A stretch of DNA of 64,000 bases, from NCBI RefSeq assembly GCF_000069785.1, contig NC_010528.1:1984001-2048000 (forward strand), written 5' to 3'. The notes beneath the pieces are model-generated. The model was not told the origin of the DNA. It saw only the letters and a program-made list of their open reading frames with translations, and did not search any database. How positions within the stretch are numbered: the first letter of the stretch is position 1; the number at the start of each line of letters is the position of its first letter. The position numbers and the translations under genes were made by a program. This document shows positions 1 through 8,572 of the stretch, piece after piece. This DNA is from Cupriavidus taiwanensis LMG 19424. Its GTDB lineage: Bacteria > Pseudomonadota > Gammaproteobacteria > Burkholderiales > Burkholderiaceae.

Positions 1-427
1 GGTTATAGCTGTTGGGGATGATGCGCGCGCCTTCGGGAAACTCGCCCATCTTGAAGCGGTGCTGGTTCTCCGGCAGGGTCAGGTCGCCCTTGACCGGGTC
101 GCCGCCGGCAGTCTCGGCAATACGCAGCGCGATCAGCTCGCGCGCCTCGGGATGCAGCACCAGCGGCACGCCCAGCGCCGCCGCCGCGCACTGGCGCGTG
201 TGGTCGTCCGGCGTGGCGCCGATGCCGCCGGTACAGAACACCACGTCAGGACCGGCCAGCGTGCGGCGCAGCGTGGCGGTGATGCGCGCGCGGTCGTCGC
301 CGACGTACTCGGCCCAGTCCAGCGCCAGGCCGCGTGCGCCCAGCAGTTCGATGGTGCGGCGCAGGTGCTTGTCTTCACGCCGCCCGGACAGAATCTCGTC
401 GCCAATGACGATCAGGCCGAAACCCAT
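1..427 (-). CDS. CinA/MoaB-like molybdopterin-binding domain protein (C-terminus cut by window edge)
   Basis: N-terminal 142 residues of a MoCF/CinA-type domain protein; the rest lies off the left edge. The translation starts MGFGLIVIGDEILSGRREDK, the typical opening of the CinA N-terminal domain, followed by FCTGGIGATPDDHT, the conserved glycine-rich ligand-binding turn of the molybdopterin-binding fold. It is known in the family as competence/damage-inducible protein A; many members without the C-terminal deamidase domain have no proven role, and the cut prevents deciding which form this is. The ATG at 427 lies 12 bases after the stop of the EI24 gene, so the two are probably co-transcribed. 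Family call is firm, function is not. Confidence 0.85.
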   Translation of the reverse strand, partial: MGFGLIVIGDEILSGRREDKHLRRTIELLGARGLALDWAEYVGDDRARITATLRRTLAGPDVVFCTGGIGATPDDHTRQCAAAALGVPLVLHPEARELIALRIAETAGGDPVKGDLTLPENQHRFKMGEFPEGARIIPNSYN

Positions 428-439
428 ATTGCCCTCGCT

Positions 440-1327
440 TCAGGAATTTTCGATGCGGCGCACGTCGTGCGGCGCCAGGTCAATCACGTCGCCGCCCGAC
501 GGCGGGGCGGCAGGCGGCCGGGCCGGCACGGCGGCGCGTTCGGCCCGCAGCTGCGCCAGCGCGCGCAGGCAGAAATGGCCGAACCACAGCGCCGAGAAAA
601 TAAAGATCAGCACATAGAGCCAGAGCGTGCCGGCGAGCACGAACGGAAACAGGAAGATCACCGCCGCCGACGACACCCACAGCAGCGTCGGCGCCGAGCC
701 CAGCAGCCCCACGGCCACCCCGATGACCAGCAGCGGCGTGCGATGGCGCCGCACCAGGGCCTTGCGCTCTTCGGCGCTGGCGTGGTCGGCCAGCGCGTCA
801 TACGTCATGACGCGGTAGGTCAGCCAGCCCCACAGCACCGGCGGAATCAGCGCAAAGAACGGCGGGATCAGCCACAGCGGCAGCGTTACCAGCACCAGCG
901 CCAGGAACACCGCGGTACTGCCGAGCGAATGGAACACGCTGCCCAGCACGCTGCCGCCATGGGACTTGGCCAGGTCCGGGTAGCTGCGCTCCAGGTGGCG
1001 CACCACCGCCGGCACGGAGAACACGCCGATGAACATCAGCATCGAGGCGATCACCAGCGGGATCGCCAGCGCGGCGACGAACAGCGGCGCCACGACCGAG
1101 CGCAACGATTGCAGCCCGAACCAGTCGAGCGCGCTGTAGATCCAGCTGGTCAGGACCGAGGTTTCGAGGAAGCTGCGCGTGGCGCCCATGATGGGATCCC
1201 AGCCCCACCAGAGCAGGCCGCCCCACAGCAGCGTGGCCAGGACGAAAGGCAGCACGGTCAGCATCAGCATGCGGGGATGCAGCTGGCTGACCAGCGCGCG
1301 GCCAAACGAGCGGAAGATATCGTTCAT
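440..1327 (-). CDS. EI24-domain (CysZ-like) integral membrane protein
   Basis: 295-residue polytopic inner-membrane protein. Hydrophobic stretches are visible near residues 20-45, 75-105, 135-175 and 195-240, with the family-typical amphipathic region after the second pair; the tail is Ala/Pro-rich and ends in charged residues. It belongs to the EI24/CysZ superfamily, whose best-known member CysZ is a sulfate channel, but this branch of Burkholderiales proteins has no established substrate, so a sulfate role should not be assumed. No cysteine biosynthesis gene is nearby. It is followed 12 bases later by the CinA-like gene on the same strand. Confidence 0.85.
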   Translation of the reverse strand: MNDIFRSFGRALVSQLHPRMLMLTVLPFVLATLLWGGLLWWGWDPIMGATRSFLETSVLTSWIYSALDWFGLQSLRSVVAPLFVAALAIPLVIASMLMFIGVFSVPAVVRHLERSYPDLAKSHGGSVLGSVFHSLGSTAVFLALVLVTLPLWLIPPFFALIPPVLWGWLTYRVMTYDALADHASAEERKALVRRHRTPLLVIGVAVGLLGSAPTLLWVSSAAVIFLFPFVLAGTLWLYVLIFIFSALWFGHFCLRALAQLRAERAAVPARPPAAPPSGGDVIDLAPHDVRRIENS

Positions 1328-1506
1328 GCAGTCGAAGGCAAGACAGGAAATCGCGGGGAGCCGGCCTGGTCAGCGGGGTGACGGGCCGGCGGCAACCCGG
1401 AACACTAGCATACGACACTTGCCGCCATGGCGCGGCGGCGTCCGCCGCCGCTGGAGGATGGCCTCGAATGCGCCGCCAGCGCCGCTGTGCGCAGCGCTTG
1501 CGGCGT

Positions 1507-2481
1507 TCAACGCAGCCGCAGGAGCCGCTTGATGCCGTACCACTGGTGGGCCAGGAAGCCCGCGCCGTAATCGTGGCCCTTGCCCACCGGCGGCGGCAGC
1601 TGGTCGCGGATGCCGGTGGGATGATAGGTCTCGGTAAAGACCGCGGTGCCGAACAGCATGTCCCACCAGGGAAAGATCACGCCGTAGTTGCAGCCGCCGA
1701 GCTTTGACGGCGCGCCGTCGGCTTCGTGGCCGATGCCGACGGCGTGGTGGGTACGGTGAAAGCGCGGCGAGATCAGCAGCCGTTCGCCGATCGTGCCGAA
1801 ATGCATCCGGACGTTGGCATGCTGCAGGCTCTGCAGCAGCTGCGACAGCGCCACCAGCATCACATACTGCGACGGCTCCACGCCCACGCCCAGCGCCACC
1901 AGCGCAAACACGAGGTCGCGCAGCATGTCGTCCAGCAGGTGATTGCGGTTGTCGCTCCACAGGGTCATCTGGCGCTGGCTGTGGTGCACCGCATGCAGGT
2001 GCCACCACCAGCGGAACGAGTGCGACAGCCGGTGATACCAGTAATCCAGCAAGTCGAACAGCAGCAGGTAGACGAAGAAACTGACCAGCGGCACCGACGT
2101 CACGCCCGGCCACCAGTCTTCCACGTTGATGCGGTGCCAGCCCATCAGCCGCAGGTGTCCTTCCAGCGCGTCGGTCAGCGGCGCCAGCAGGAAGAACATC
2201 GCCAGCCGGAACAGGCCCAGGCGATGGATCACGGTGTACAGGATGTCGGTGCGGATGGCGGCCCGGTCGGCCACGGCTTCGACCGGGCGCCACTTCTCCA
2301 GCGGCCCAAGGATCAGCGCCATCACCGCAATCTGCACCAGCCCCACCAGCAGCCATTCGGTGCCGGTGAAGGCTTCCTCGGCGTAGCGGCCAAAGCCCAG
2401 GTCATAGACCACGGGCAGCACCACGTCCTGGAACAGCGTGCCTTCGATCTGGCCGATCCAGCCGTTCAGCGTCTCCCACAT
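1507..2481 (-). CDS. Sterol desaturase / fatty acid hydroxylase superfamily membrane protein
   Basis: 324-residue membrane protein carrying the three histidine clusters of the superfamily: HRLSH, HAVHHS and HRTHHA, which ligate a di-iron centre in characterised members that hydroxylate or desaturate lipids. Several hydrophobic segments precede and surround them. Its ATG shares one base with the TGA of the upstream deacetylase gene (TGATG at 2479-2483), so translation is probably coupled. Bacterial members act on sterol-like, sphingolipid or carotenoid substrates, but nothing here identifies the lipid. The next gene (EI24) starts 179 bases further on and may have its own promoter. Confidence 0.9.
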   Translation of the reverse strand: MWETLNGWIGQIEGTLFQDVVLPVVYDLGFGRYAEEAFTGTEWLLVGLVQIAVMALILGPLEKWRPVEAVADRAAIRTDILYTVIHRLGLFRLAMFFLLAPLTDALEGHLRLMGWHRINVEDWWPGVTSVPLVSFFVYLLLFDLLDYWYHRLSHSFRWWWHLHAVHHSQRQMTLWSDNRNHLLDDMLRDLVFALVALGVGVEPSQYVMLVALSQLLQSLQHANVRMHFGTIGERLLISPRFHRTHHAVGIGHEADGAPSKLGGCNYGVIFPWWDMLFGTAVFTETYHPTGIRDQLPPPVGKGHDYGAGFLAHQWYGIKRLLRLR

Positions 2482-3341
2482 CAGCGTGCGCCCTCCTGTG
2501 TTCCGATGGGCCGCGCGATCCAGTCGCGATAGGCCGGGTGTTCGCGCAGCGTGGCGAAGCAGAAGCCCTTGCGTTCCAGGCCGGTGAGCAGCGGCTCGAG
2601 CACCGCCGGCGCCCAGGGATCCTGGCGCGACCAGATGCCCAGGTGCGCCATGGCGATATCGCCGTCGCGCAGGCCGGCCAGCGCACGCTGCAGCAGCACG
2701 GCATTCGGATAGCGTTCCGACGACAGCTCATCGCCCAGGAAGCCCGCGGGCGCCCAGCCGACATGGCGGAAGCCGCATTGCTCGGCCCATTGCAGCGTCT
2801 GCGGCGCGGTGCGGCCGCCCGGGGCGCGCCACAGCGGCACCATGCCGGCACCGGTCATGCCGCGCAGGGCCTCGGCGCTGCGCCGCAATTCCTTGCAGAA
2901 GCCGGCCTGGTCCATGGCCACGTCCTTGCCCGCGTGCGGGCCGAACTGCGGCCGCATGGTGACCTTGCCGGCGCGCACGCTGCGCAGGTAGACATGATCG
3001 AAGGTATGCGTGCCGAAGACGTGGCCGTCGGCCACCAGCGACTTCCAGTACGGGGCCCATGACGGGTCGAGCGAACTGTCGTTGCGCACCGTCGGCTCGT
3101 TGGCCAGGAAGAACGTGGCGCGGATATGGTGGCGCCGCAGGGTGTCGGCGATCAGCTGCGCCTGGCTCATGCTGCCGGTGTCGAAGGTCAGGTAGAGCGT
3201 ACCGGCCGGGCACGCCCTGGCGTCCTGCGCGGCGGCGGCGTGCTGCGCCAGCGGCATGCCGCAGGCCAGCGCCAGCGCGGCCAGCCCCTTGACCAGCCCC
3301 TTGACCAGCGCCGCGGGGCGCAATGCCTGGATCGGTGCCAT
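2481..3341 (-). CDS. Exported polysaccharide deacetylase (NodB homology) with TFDTG variant motif
   Basis: 286 residues from the ATG at 3341. Longer open frames run upstream, but this start gives a clean signal peptide (hydrophobic run LVKGLAALALACGMPLA, cleavage near AAA-QD) and avoids overlap with the propeller gene. The NodB fold shows LTFDTGS as motif 1 and GTHTFDH as the metal-binding histidine motif. Motif 1 is normally TFDDG; here the second aspartate, a metal ligand in canonical enzymes, is threonine, resembling the TFDNG of PdaA-type deacetylases. Expected to remove acetyl or similar groups from a cell-envelope glycan in the periplasm; substrate unknown. It is the middle gene of a leftward three-gene set. 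Confidence 0.85.
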   Translation of the reverse strand: MAPIQALRPAALVKGLVKGLAALALACGMPLAQHAAAAQDARACPAGTLYLTFDTGSMSQAQLIADTLRRHHIRATFFLANEPTVRNDSSLDPSWAPYWKSLVADGHVFGTHTFDHVYLRSVRAGKVTMRPQFGPHAGKDVAMDQAGFCKELRRSAEALRGMTGAGMVPLWRAPGGRTAPQTLQWAEQCGFRHVGWAPAGFLGDELSSERYPNAVLLQRALAGLRDGDIAMAHLGIWSRQDPWAPAVLEPLLTGLERKGFCFATLREHPAYRDWIARPIGTQEGAR

Positions 3342-3367
3342 GGTCCCTGCCCTGCCCTGCGTGCGCG

Positions 3368-4354
3368 TCAGTACAGCGGCGCGCGCGTGCGGAAATAGAT
3401 GCCGTGCGGCGAGCGCCCGACCCGCACGGTCTTGACCAGCTTGCGGCTGGCCACGTCGACCAGCCCGACCGAGCGCGCCCAGCGGAAGGTCACCCACAGG
3501 GTCTTGCCGTCGGCGGTCAGCTCCATGTCATCCGGGCCCGGCGGCAGGCCGGTGATGTCGCCGACCTTGCTCAGCGTCTGCTGGTCGATGATGCTGATGC
3601 TGCCGGTGACGCGGTTGCTGAGGAACAGGTGGCGCCGGTCGCCGACGGCGCGGAAGTTGTGCGCGCCCTTGCCAGTCTGGATCTGCTTGACCACGGTGCG
3701 GGTGCGCCAGTCGATCACGGCGACGTAGTCGGCACCGGTCATGCCGACCAGCAGGTATTTCTGGTCCGGCGTGACCCAGATCCCCGCCGGCGCGGAACCG
3801 GTTTCCATGCGCCACATCACGTTCTGCGTGACCAGGTCGATGGCAGCGATTTCGTTGGAGTCCTGCAGCGTGATGAAGGCAATGCGGCTGTCGGCGGTAA
3901 ACGCGATATGGCTGGGGGTCTTGGCCAGCGGATACTGCTTGGCCAGCTTGAGCGCCTTGCCATCCCAGCGGTACACGTCGACGCGGTCGAGCCGGTTGCC
4001 GGTGGCGACAAACCACTTCTGGTCCGGCGAGAAGCCGATCTGGTAAGGGTCGTCGATATTGGGCACGCGCTGCTGGACCTTGCCGGTGACCGGATCCAGG
4101 AAGACGAGGTCGTTGCCGACCGCATTGGCGACGATCAGCGATTTGTCGTCCGGCGTGGCGATCAGGTGGTGAGGCTCTTTGCCGATCGGGAAGGTGTCGA
4201 GCACCTTCTGGGTGTCCTTGTCGATCAGCGTGACGGTGGCATCACCCGAATTGAGGATCACCACCACTTCCGCCGAAGCCGGTGCCGCCATCAGGCCCAG
4301 CGCCAGCGCGCCTACCGTGATCCCACCACCCAACCATCGCCGCAATGCGAACAT
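3368..4354 (-). CDS. Exported YVTN-family beta-propeller protein
   Basis: 328 residues from the ATG at 4354, chosen because it opens an obvious signal peptide (MFALRRWLGGGITVGALALG, cleavage after ASA); the frame is open further upstream without a plausible signal. The mature part is a series of roughly 40-residue blades with YVTN-type phrases such as VTLIDKDTQKVLDTFPIGKE, ISIIDQQTLSKVGDI and VGLVDVASRKLVKTVRVG, matching YncE-like seven-bladed propellers of the periplasm. Such proteins are usually binding or scaffold proteins, not enzymes. The deacetylase start is 26 bases downstream, suggesting one transcript. No partner or ligand can be read from the sequence. Confidence 0.88.
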   Translation of the reverse strand: MFALRRWLGGGITVGALALGLMAAPASAEVVVILNSGDATVTLIDKDTQKVLDTFPIGKEPHHLIATPDDKSLIVANAVGNDLVFLDPVTGKVQQRVPNIDDPYQIGFSPDQKWFVATGNRLDRVDVYRWDGKALKLAKQYPLAKTPSHIAFTADSRIAFITLQDSNEIAAIDLVTQNVMWRMETGSAPAGIWVTPDQKYLLVGMTGADYVAVIDWRTRTVVKQIQTGKGAHNFRAVGDRRHLFLSNRVTGSISIIDQQTLSKVGDITGLPPGPDDMELTADGKTLWVTFRWARSVGLVDVASRKLVKTVRVGRSPHGIYFRTRAPLY

Positions 4355-4496
4355 AAGACCCGCTACAAGAAGAACTGAATCGGCGATTCTAACGTTTGGG
4401 CGGCTAATTCCGCTGACGTCGCGGCTGACCGAAGACAAGAATTTGGCAGATTGTTGCGCCGGCACGACCATTCCCTGCCGTACCGGCGCGCCGCCC

Positions 4497-7400
4497 TCAG
4501 CGCTGCATCGATTCCCATACCTTTTGCAGCCGCTTGACCGACATCGGCACCGGCGTGCGCAACTCCTGGGCGAACAGCGCGATGCGCAGTTCTTCCAGCA
4601 TCCAGCGGAATTCCTCCAGCCGCGCGTCCTCGCCGCCGCGGCCCTGGGTGCGCAGCTGCTTCTCGGCCCGCTGCCACTGCTGCACCAGCGGCGCCATCTC
4701 CTGCATGCGCTGGCTGTCGCGGGCCGGATCGCCCTTGAGCTTGTCCACGCGCATGGCGATGCCCTTCAGGTAGCGCGGGAAATGGACTAGCTGCGTGTAC
4801 GGGGTGTCGTCGATAAAGCGCTTGCCCATCAGCCGGCCGAGCTGCGCCTCCATGTCCGCGTAGGCCCCGGGGAACGGCTTGGCCTGCAGCAGCTTGCGCG
4901 GCAGCCCGGCGTATTCGGCCAGGATGGCGCCCACCAGCCGCGCGATCTCTTGCGCCAGCAGCGACAGCCGGGTACGGCCTTCGTCCTTGCGGGCGTTGAA
5001 TTCAGCGTCGTTGCGCGGCAGCGGTGCCTGCATGCAGGCGCGCTCAAGCGCCAGCATCACGATCTGCTCGCGCAGCATTTCCTGCGTGCCCAGGGTCATG
5101 TACTGCATCGCCATCTGCTGCAGGCCGGGAATGTTCTTCTCGATGAACTTGACCTGCTCGCGCAGCTGCAGCGCGAACAGCCGCCGCAGCCCCAGGTGGT
5201 GGATGCGGGCCGCTTCCTGCGGGTCGTCGAAGACTTCGACGTCGCAGTGCGTGCCGCGGTCGACCAGGGCCGGATAGCCGAACAGCGTCTGGCTGCCCTT
5301 GCGGATCTCGAGCAGCTCCGGCAGCTCGCCGAAGCTCCAGCCGGTCAGGCCTTCGTACTTGCCGGGTTCGGCCGCGGCCAGCGCCGGCGTCTCCGGGGCC
5401 TGCCCAGGGGCCTGGGCTGCGGCGTCGGCCGCGGCCTGCGCGGCCACGCGCTGGAACGACTGCTGCGCCTGCCCGCCCAGTTCGGCGCGCAGCTGGGCCA
5501 GGTTGCGGCCCATGTCGAGCTGGCGCCCGTGCTCGTCGATCACCTTGAAGTTCATGGCGTGGTGCGCGGGCAGCGTTTCCAGCTTGAAGTCCGCGCGCCG
5601 GACCATGGTGCCGGTCTGCTCGCGGATATCGGCGATCAGCACGTCCAGCAGCTCGCCTTCGCCGAACGGCTGGCGCGCGACAAAGCCCGCGGCATAGTCC
5701 GGCAGCGGCACGCAGTGGCGGCGCAGCTTCTGCGGCAGCGACTTGAGCAGCAGGTGCACCTTCTCCTTGATCATGCCGGGCACCAGCCAGTCGGCGCGCT
5801 CGGGACGCACCTGGTTGAGCGCGTACAGCGGCACGGTCAGGGTCACGCCGTCGCGGTGGCTGCCGGGCTCGAAGTGGTAGGTCAGGCCCATGTCCACGCC
5901 GGCCACCGTCATGGTCTTGGGAAACAGGTCGGTGGTGATGCCGGCCGCTTCGTGCCGCATCAGCTCGTCGCGGTTCAGGTACAGCAGCTTGCGGTCGTTG
6001 GCGCTTTCGGCCTGGTACCACTGCTCGAAAGTGGCCTGCTGGCAGATGTCGGCCGGGATCGCGCGGTCGTAGAAGGCGTAGATCAGCTCATCGTCGACCA
6101 GCACGTCCTGGCGCCGCGACTTGTGTTCCAGGTTCTCGATCTCGCGCACCAGGCGCTGGTTGTGCGCGTAGAACGGCAGGCGCGTGTCGAACTCGCCCTC
6201 AACCAGCGCGCGGCGGATAAACAGCTCGCGCGCCTCGCGCGGGTTCATCGGGCCATAGTGCACGCGGCGGTGCTGGTAGACCACCAGCCCGTACAGCGTG
6301 GCGCGCTCCAGCGCCAGCACCTGGCCGGCCTTCTTTTCCCAGTGCGGATCGCTCCAGCTGACCTTGAGCAGGTGGCGGCCCACCTGCTCCAGCCATTCGG
6401 GCTCGATGCGCGCCAGCGTGCGCGCGAACAGCCGGCTGGTTTCGACCAGCTCGGCGGCGACCACCCAGCGCCCGACCTTGCGCGCGATCAGCGTGCCCGG
6501 CCACAGGTGGAACTTGATGCCGCGCGCGCCCAGGTATTCGCGGCCCTTGCCGTCGCCATCCTCGATGCGGCAGCCGACGTTGCCGAGCAAACCCGTGAGC
6601 AGCGCCTTGTGCACCTGCTCGTAGGTCGGCTCGCTGTCGTTCAGGCGCCAGCCCTGCTCGGTCACGGTGGTCAGCAGCTGGGAATGCACGTCGCGCCACT
6701 CGCGCAACCGCAGGTGCGACAGGAAATGCGCGCGGCACTGGTCCTGCAGCTGGCGGTTGGACTTCTTGTGCGCGACCGCGTCCTCGAACCACTTCCACAG
6801 CCGGACCCAGCCCAGGAACTCGGACTTCTCGTCCATGAACTTGCGATGGGCCTGGTCGGCGGCCTCCTGCGCTTCCTGCGGGCGGTCGCGCGGGTCCTGC
6901 ACCGACAGCGCGCTGGCAATGATCAGCACCTCGCGCAGGCAGTGGTGTTCGCGTGCGGCCAGGATCATGCGCGCCACGCGCGGGTCGAGCGGCAGCTTGG
7001 CCAGCTGGCGGCCGGTGCCGGTCAGCTGGTTGGCGTCGTCGACCGCGCCCAGTTCCTGCAGCAGCTGGTAGCCATCGGCCACCGCGCGGCCCAGGGGCGG
7101 CTCGATAAACGGGAACGACTCGATATCGGTCAGCCGCAGCGCCTTCATGCGCAGGATCACCGCGGCCAGCGACGAGCGCAGGATTTCGGGGTCGGTAAAG
7201 CGCGGCCGCCCGGCGAAATCGGATTCCTCGTACAGCCGGATGCAGATGCCGTTGGCCACCCGGCCGCAGCGGCCGGCGCGCTGGTTGGCGGCGGCCTGCG
7301 AGATCGCCTCGACCTGCAGCTGCTCGACCTTGTTGCGATACGAGTAGCGCTTGACACGGGCCAGGCCGGTATCGACCACGTAGCGGATGCCCGGCACCGT

Positions 7401-8549
7401 CAGCGAGGTTTCGGCGACGTTGGTCGCCAGCACGATGCGCCGCGCATTCGACGGCTTGAACACCCGCTCCTGCTCCTGCACCGACAGCCGCGCGAACAGC
7501 GGCAGGATCTCGGTATGCGGCGGGTGGTGCTTGCGCAGCGCCTCGGCGGCCTCGCGGATCTCGCGCTCGCCGGGCAGGAATACCAGCACGTCGCCGGGGC
7601 CGGCGCGGCACAGCTCGTCGACGGCATCGACGATGCCGTCGTACAGGTCGCGCTCGCGCGCCTGCGGGCTGCGCGGCGCGCCGGCGGCGGGCGCGTCGTC
7701 GGCGATCGGGCGGTAGCGCACCTCCACCGGATACAGCCGGCCGCTGACCTCGATCACCGGCGCCGGCTTGTCGCCCGTGGCGAAATGCCGGGCAAAGCGC
7801 TGCGCGTCAATGGTGGCCGAGGTGATGACGACCTTCAGGTCCGGCCGCCTGGGCAGGATTTGGCGCAGGTAGCCGATCAGGAAGTCGATGTTGAGGCTGC
7901 GTTCGTGCGCCTCGTCGATGATCAGCGTGTCGTAGGCGCGCAGCAACGGGTCGTTCTGCGTTTCGGCAAGCAGGATGCCGTCGGTCATCAGCTTGACCGA
8001 CGCCCCCGACGACATGGTGTCGTTGAAGCGCACCTGGTAGCCCACGTGCTCGCCCAGCGGCGTGCCGAGCTCCTGCGCGATGCGCTTGGCGGTCGAGGTG
8101 GCGGCGATGCGGCGCGGCTGGGTGTGGCCGATCAGCCCCCCGCCCTCGCGGCCGGGGCCGCGCCCGATCGACAGGCAGATCTTGGGCAGCTGCGTGGTCT
8201 TGCCGGAACCGGTCTCGCCGGAAACGATCACCACCTGGTTGGCCAGCAGCGCCGCGGCAATCTCATCGCGGCGGGCCGATACCGGCAGCGATTCGGGGAA
8301 GGTGATCGGCGGCAGCGGGTTGACCGGGCGCGGCGCACGCGGCGGCCGCGGCGGGCGGGCTTCACGCGGCGGGCGCTGGCCGCCCTCGGTGGCCGGCCGC
8401 GCACCGGCGGGCCGGGCCGGGCCCGCCTGCGGCTGCCGGGCCGGACCGGGCGCCGGGCGGGACTGGGCTGGGGAAACGGGCTGACCGGCACCCGCGCGCT
8501 GGCGCGGCGCGGCCGGTGGTTTGGGCTTGACGGGGCGTTGTTCTGACAT
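4497..8549 (-). CDS. hrpA: ATP-dependent RNA helicase HrpA
   Basis: 1350-residue DEAH-box helicase. Walker A GETGSGKTTQ, the DEAH box in IIDEAHERS, motif III SATID and motif VI QRAGRCGRV are all visible in the N-terminal half, followed by the HA2/OB region and the long HrpA C-terminal domain. In E. coli HrpA helps rescue stalled ribosomes and process mRNA. The first ~75 residues form a Pro/Arg/Ala-rich disordered extension with repeated PPR and RP units. The ATG at 8549 has no Shine-Dalgarno sequence and sits 8 bases after a perfect minus-strand TATAAT, so the mRNA may be leaderless. It is divergent from argA. Confidence 0.96.
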   Translation of the reverse strand: MSEQRPVKPKPPAAPRQRAGAGQPVSPAQSRPAPGPARQPQAGPARPAGARPATEGGQRPPREARPPRPPRAPRPVNPLPPITFPESLPVSARRDEIAAALLANQVVIVSGETGSGKTTQLPKICLSIGRGPGREGGGLIGHTQPRRIAATSTAKRIAQELGTPLGEHVGYQVRFNDTMSSGASVKLMTDGILLAETQNDPLLRAYDTLIIDEAHERSLNIDFLIGYLRQILPRRPDLKVVITSATIDAQRFARHFATGDKPAPVIEVSGRLYPVEVRYRPIADDAPAAGAPRSPQARERDLYDGIVDAVDELCRAGPGDVLVFLPGEREIREAAEALRKHHPPHTEILPLFARLSVQEQERVFKPSNARRIVLATNVAETSLTVPGIRYVVDTGLARVKRYSYRNKVEQLQVEAISQAAANQRAGRCGRVANGICIRLYEESDFAGRPRFTDPEILRSSLAAVILRMKALRLTDIESFPFIEPPLGRAVADGYQLLQELGAVDDANQLTGTGRQLAKLPLDPRVARMILAAREHHCLREVLIIASALSVQDPRDRPQEAQEAADQAHRKFMDEKSEFLGWVRLWKWFEDAVAHKKSNRQLQDQCRAHFLSHLRLREWRDVHSQLLTTVTEQGWRLNDSEPTYEQVHKALLTGLLGNVGCRIEDGDGKGREYLGARGIKFHLWPGTLIARKVGRWVVAAELVETSRLFARTLARIEPEWLEQVGRHLLKVSWSDPHWEKKAGQVLALERATLYGLVVYQHRRVHYGPMNPREARELFIRRALVEGEFDTRLPFYAHNQRLVREIENLEHKSRRQDVLVDDELIYAFYDRAIPADICQQATFEQWYQAESANDRKLLYLNRDELMRHEAAGITTDLFPKTMTVAGVDMGLTYHFEPGSHRDGVTLTVPLYALNQVRPERADWLVPGMIKEKVHLLLKSLPQKLRRHCVPLPDYAAGFVARQPFGEGELLDVLIADIREQTGTMVRRADFKLETLPAHHAMNFKVIDEHGRQLDMGRNLAQLRAELGGQAQQSFQRVAAQAAADAAAQAPGQAPETPALAAAEPGKYEGLTGWSFGELPELLEIRKGSQTLFGYPALVDRGTHCDVEVFDDPQEAARIHHLGLRRLFALQLREQVKFIEKNIPGLQQMAMQYMTLGTQEMLREQIVMLALERACMQAPLPRNDAEFNARKDEGRTRLSLLAQEIARLVGAILAEYAGLPRKLLQAKPFPGAYADMEAQLGRLMGKRFIDDTPYTQLVHFPRYLKGIAMRVDKLKGDPARDSQRMQEMAPLVQQWQRAEKQLRTQGRGGEDARLEEFRWMLEELRIALFAQELRTPVPMSVKRLQKVWESMQR

Positions 8550-8555
8550 TGGCCG

Positions 8556-8567
8556 GGATTATAATCC
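8556..8567. promoter_or_regulatory. Palindromic shared -10 element for divergent hrpA and argA
   Basis: GGATTATAATCC is a perfect 12-base palindrome, so both strands contain a consensus TATAAT: plus 8560-8565, minus 8563-8558. On the plus strand 7 bases separate it from the argA ATG at 8573; on the minus strand 8 bases separate it from the hrpA ATG at 8549. Transcription normally starts about 7 bases past the -10 box, so both mRNAs would begin at or within a base or two of their start codons. The -35 regions are weak (plus: TTGTTC at 8538-8543 with a 16-base spacer). No Shine-Dalgarno is visible for either gene. The sequence is observed; promoter activity is inferred. Confidence 0.6.
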
Positions 8568-8572
8568 GCGGG

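Noticed and set aside
4950..8546. A ~1200-codon open frame on the plus strand opposite hrpA
   Set aside because: High GC leaves few stop codons in shadow frames; the product is Gln/Arg/His/Ala-rich without any family motif, while hrpA on the other strand has complete helicase motifs.
8549..8572. TTG start for argA adding eight residues
   Set aside because: It overlaps the hrpA start codon and the -10 palindrome, and the added residues have no family support.
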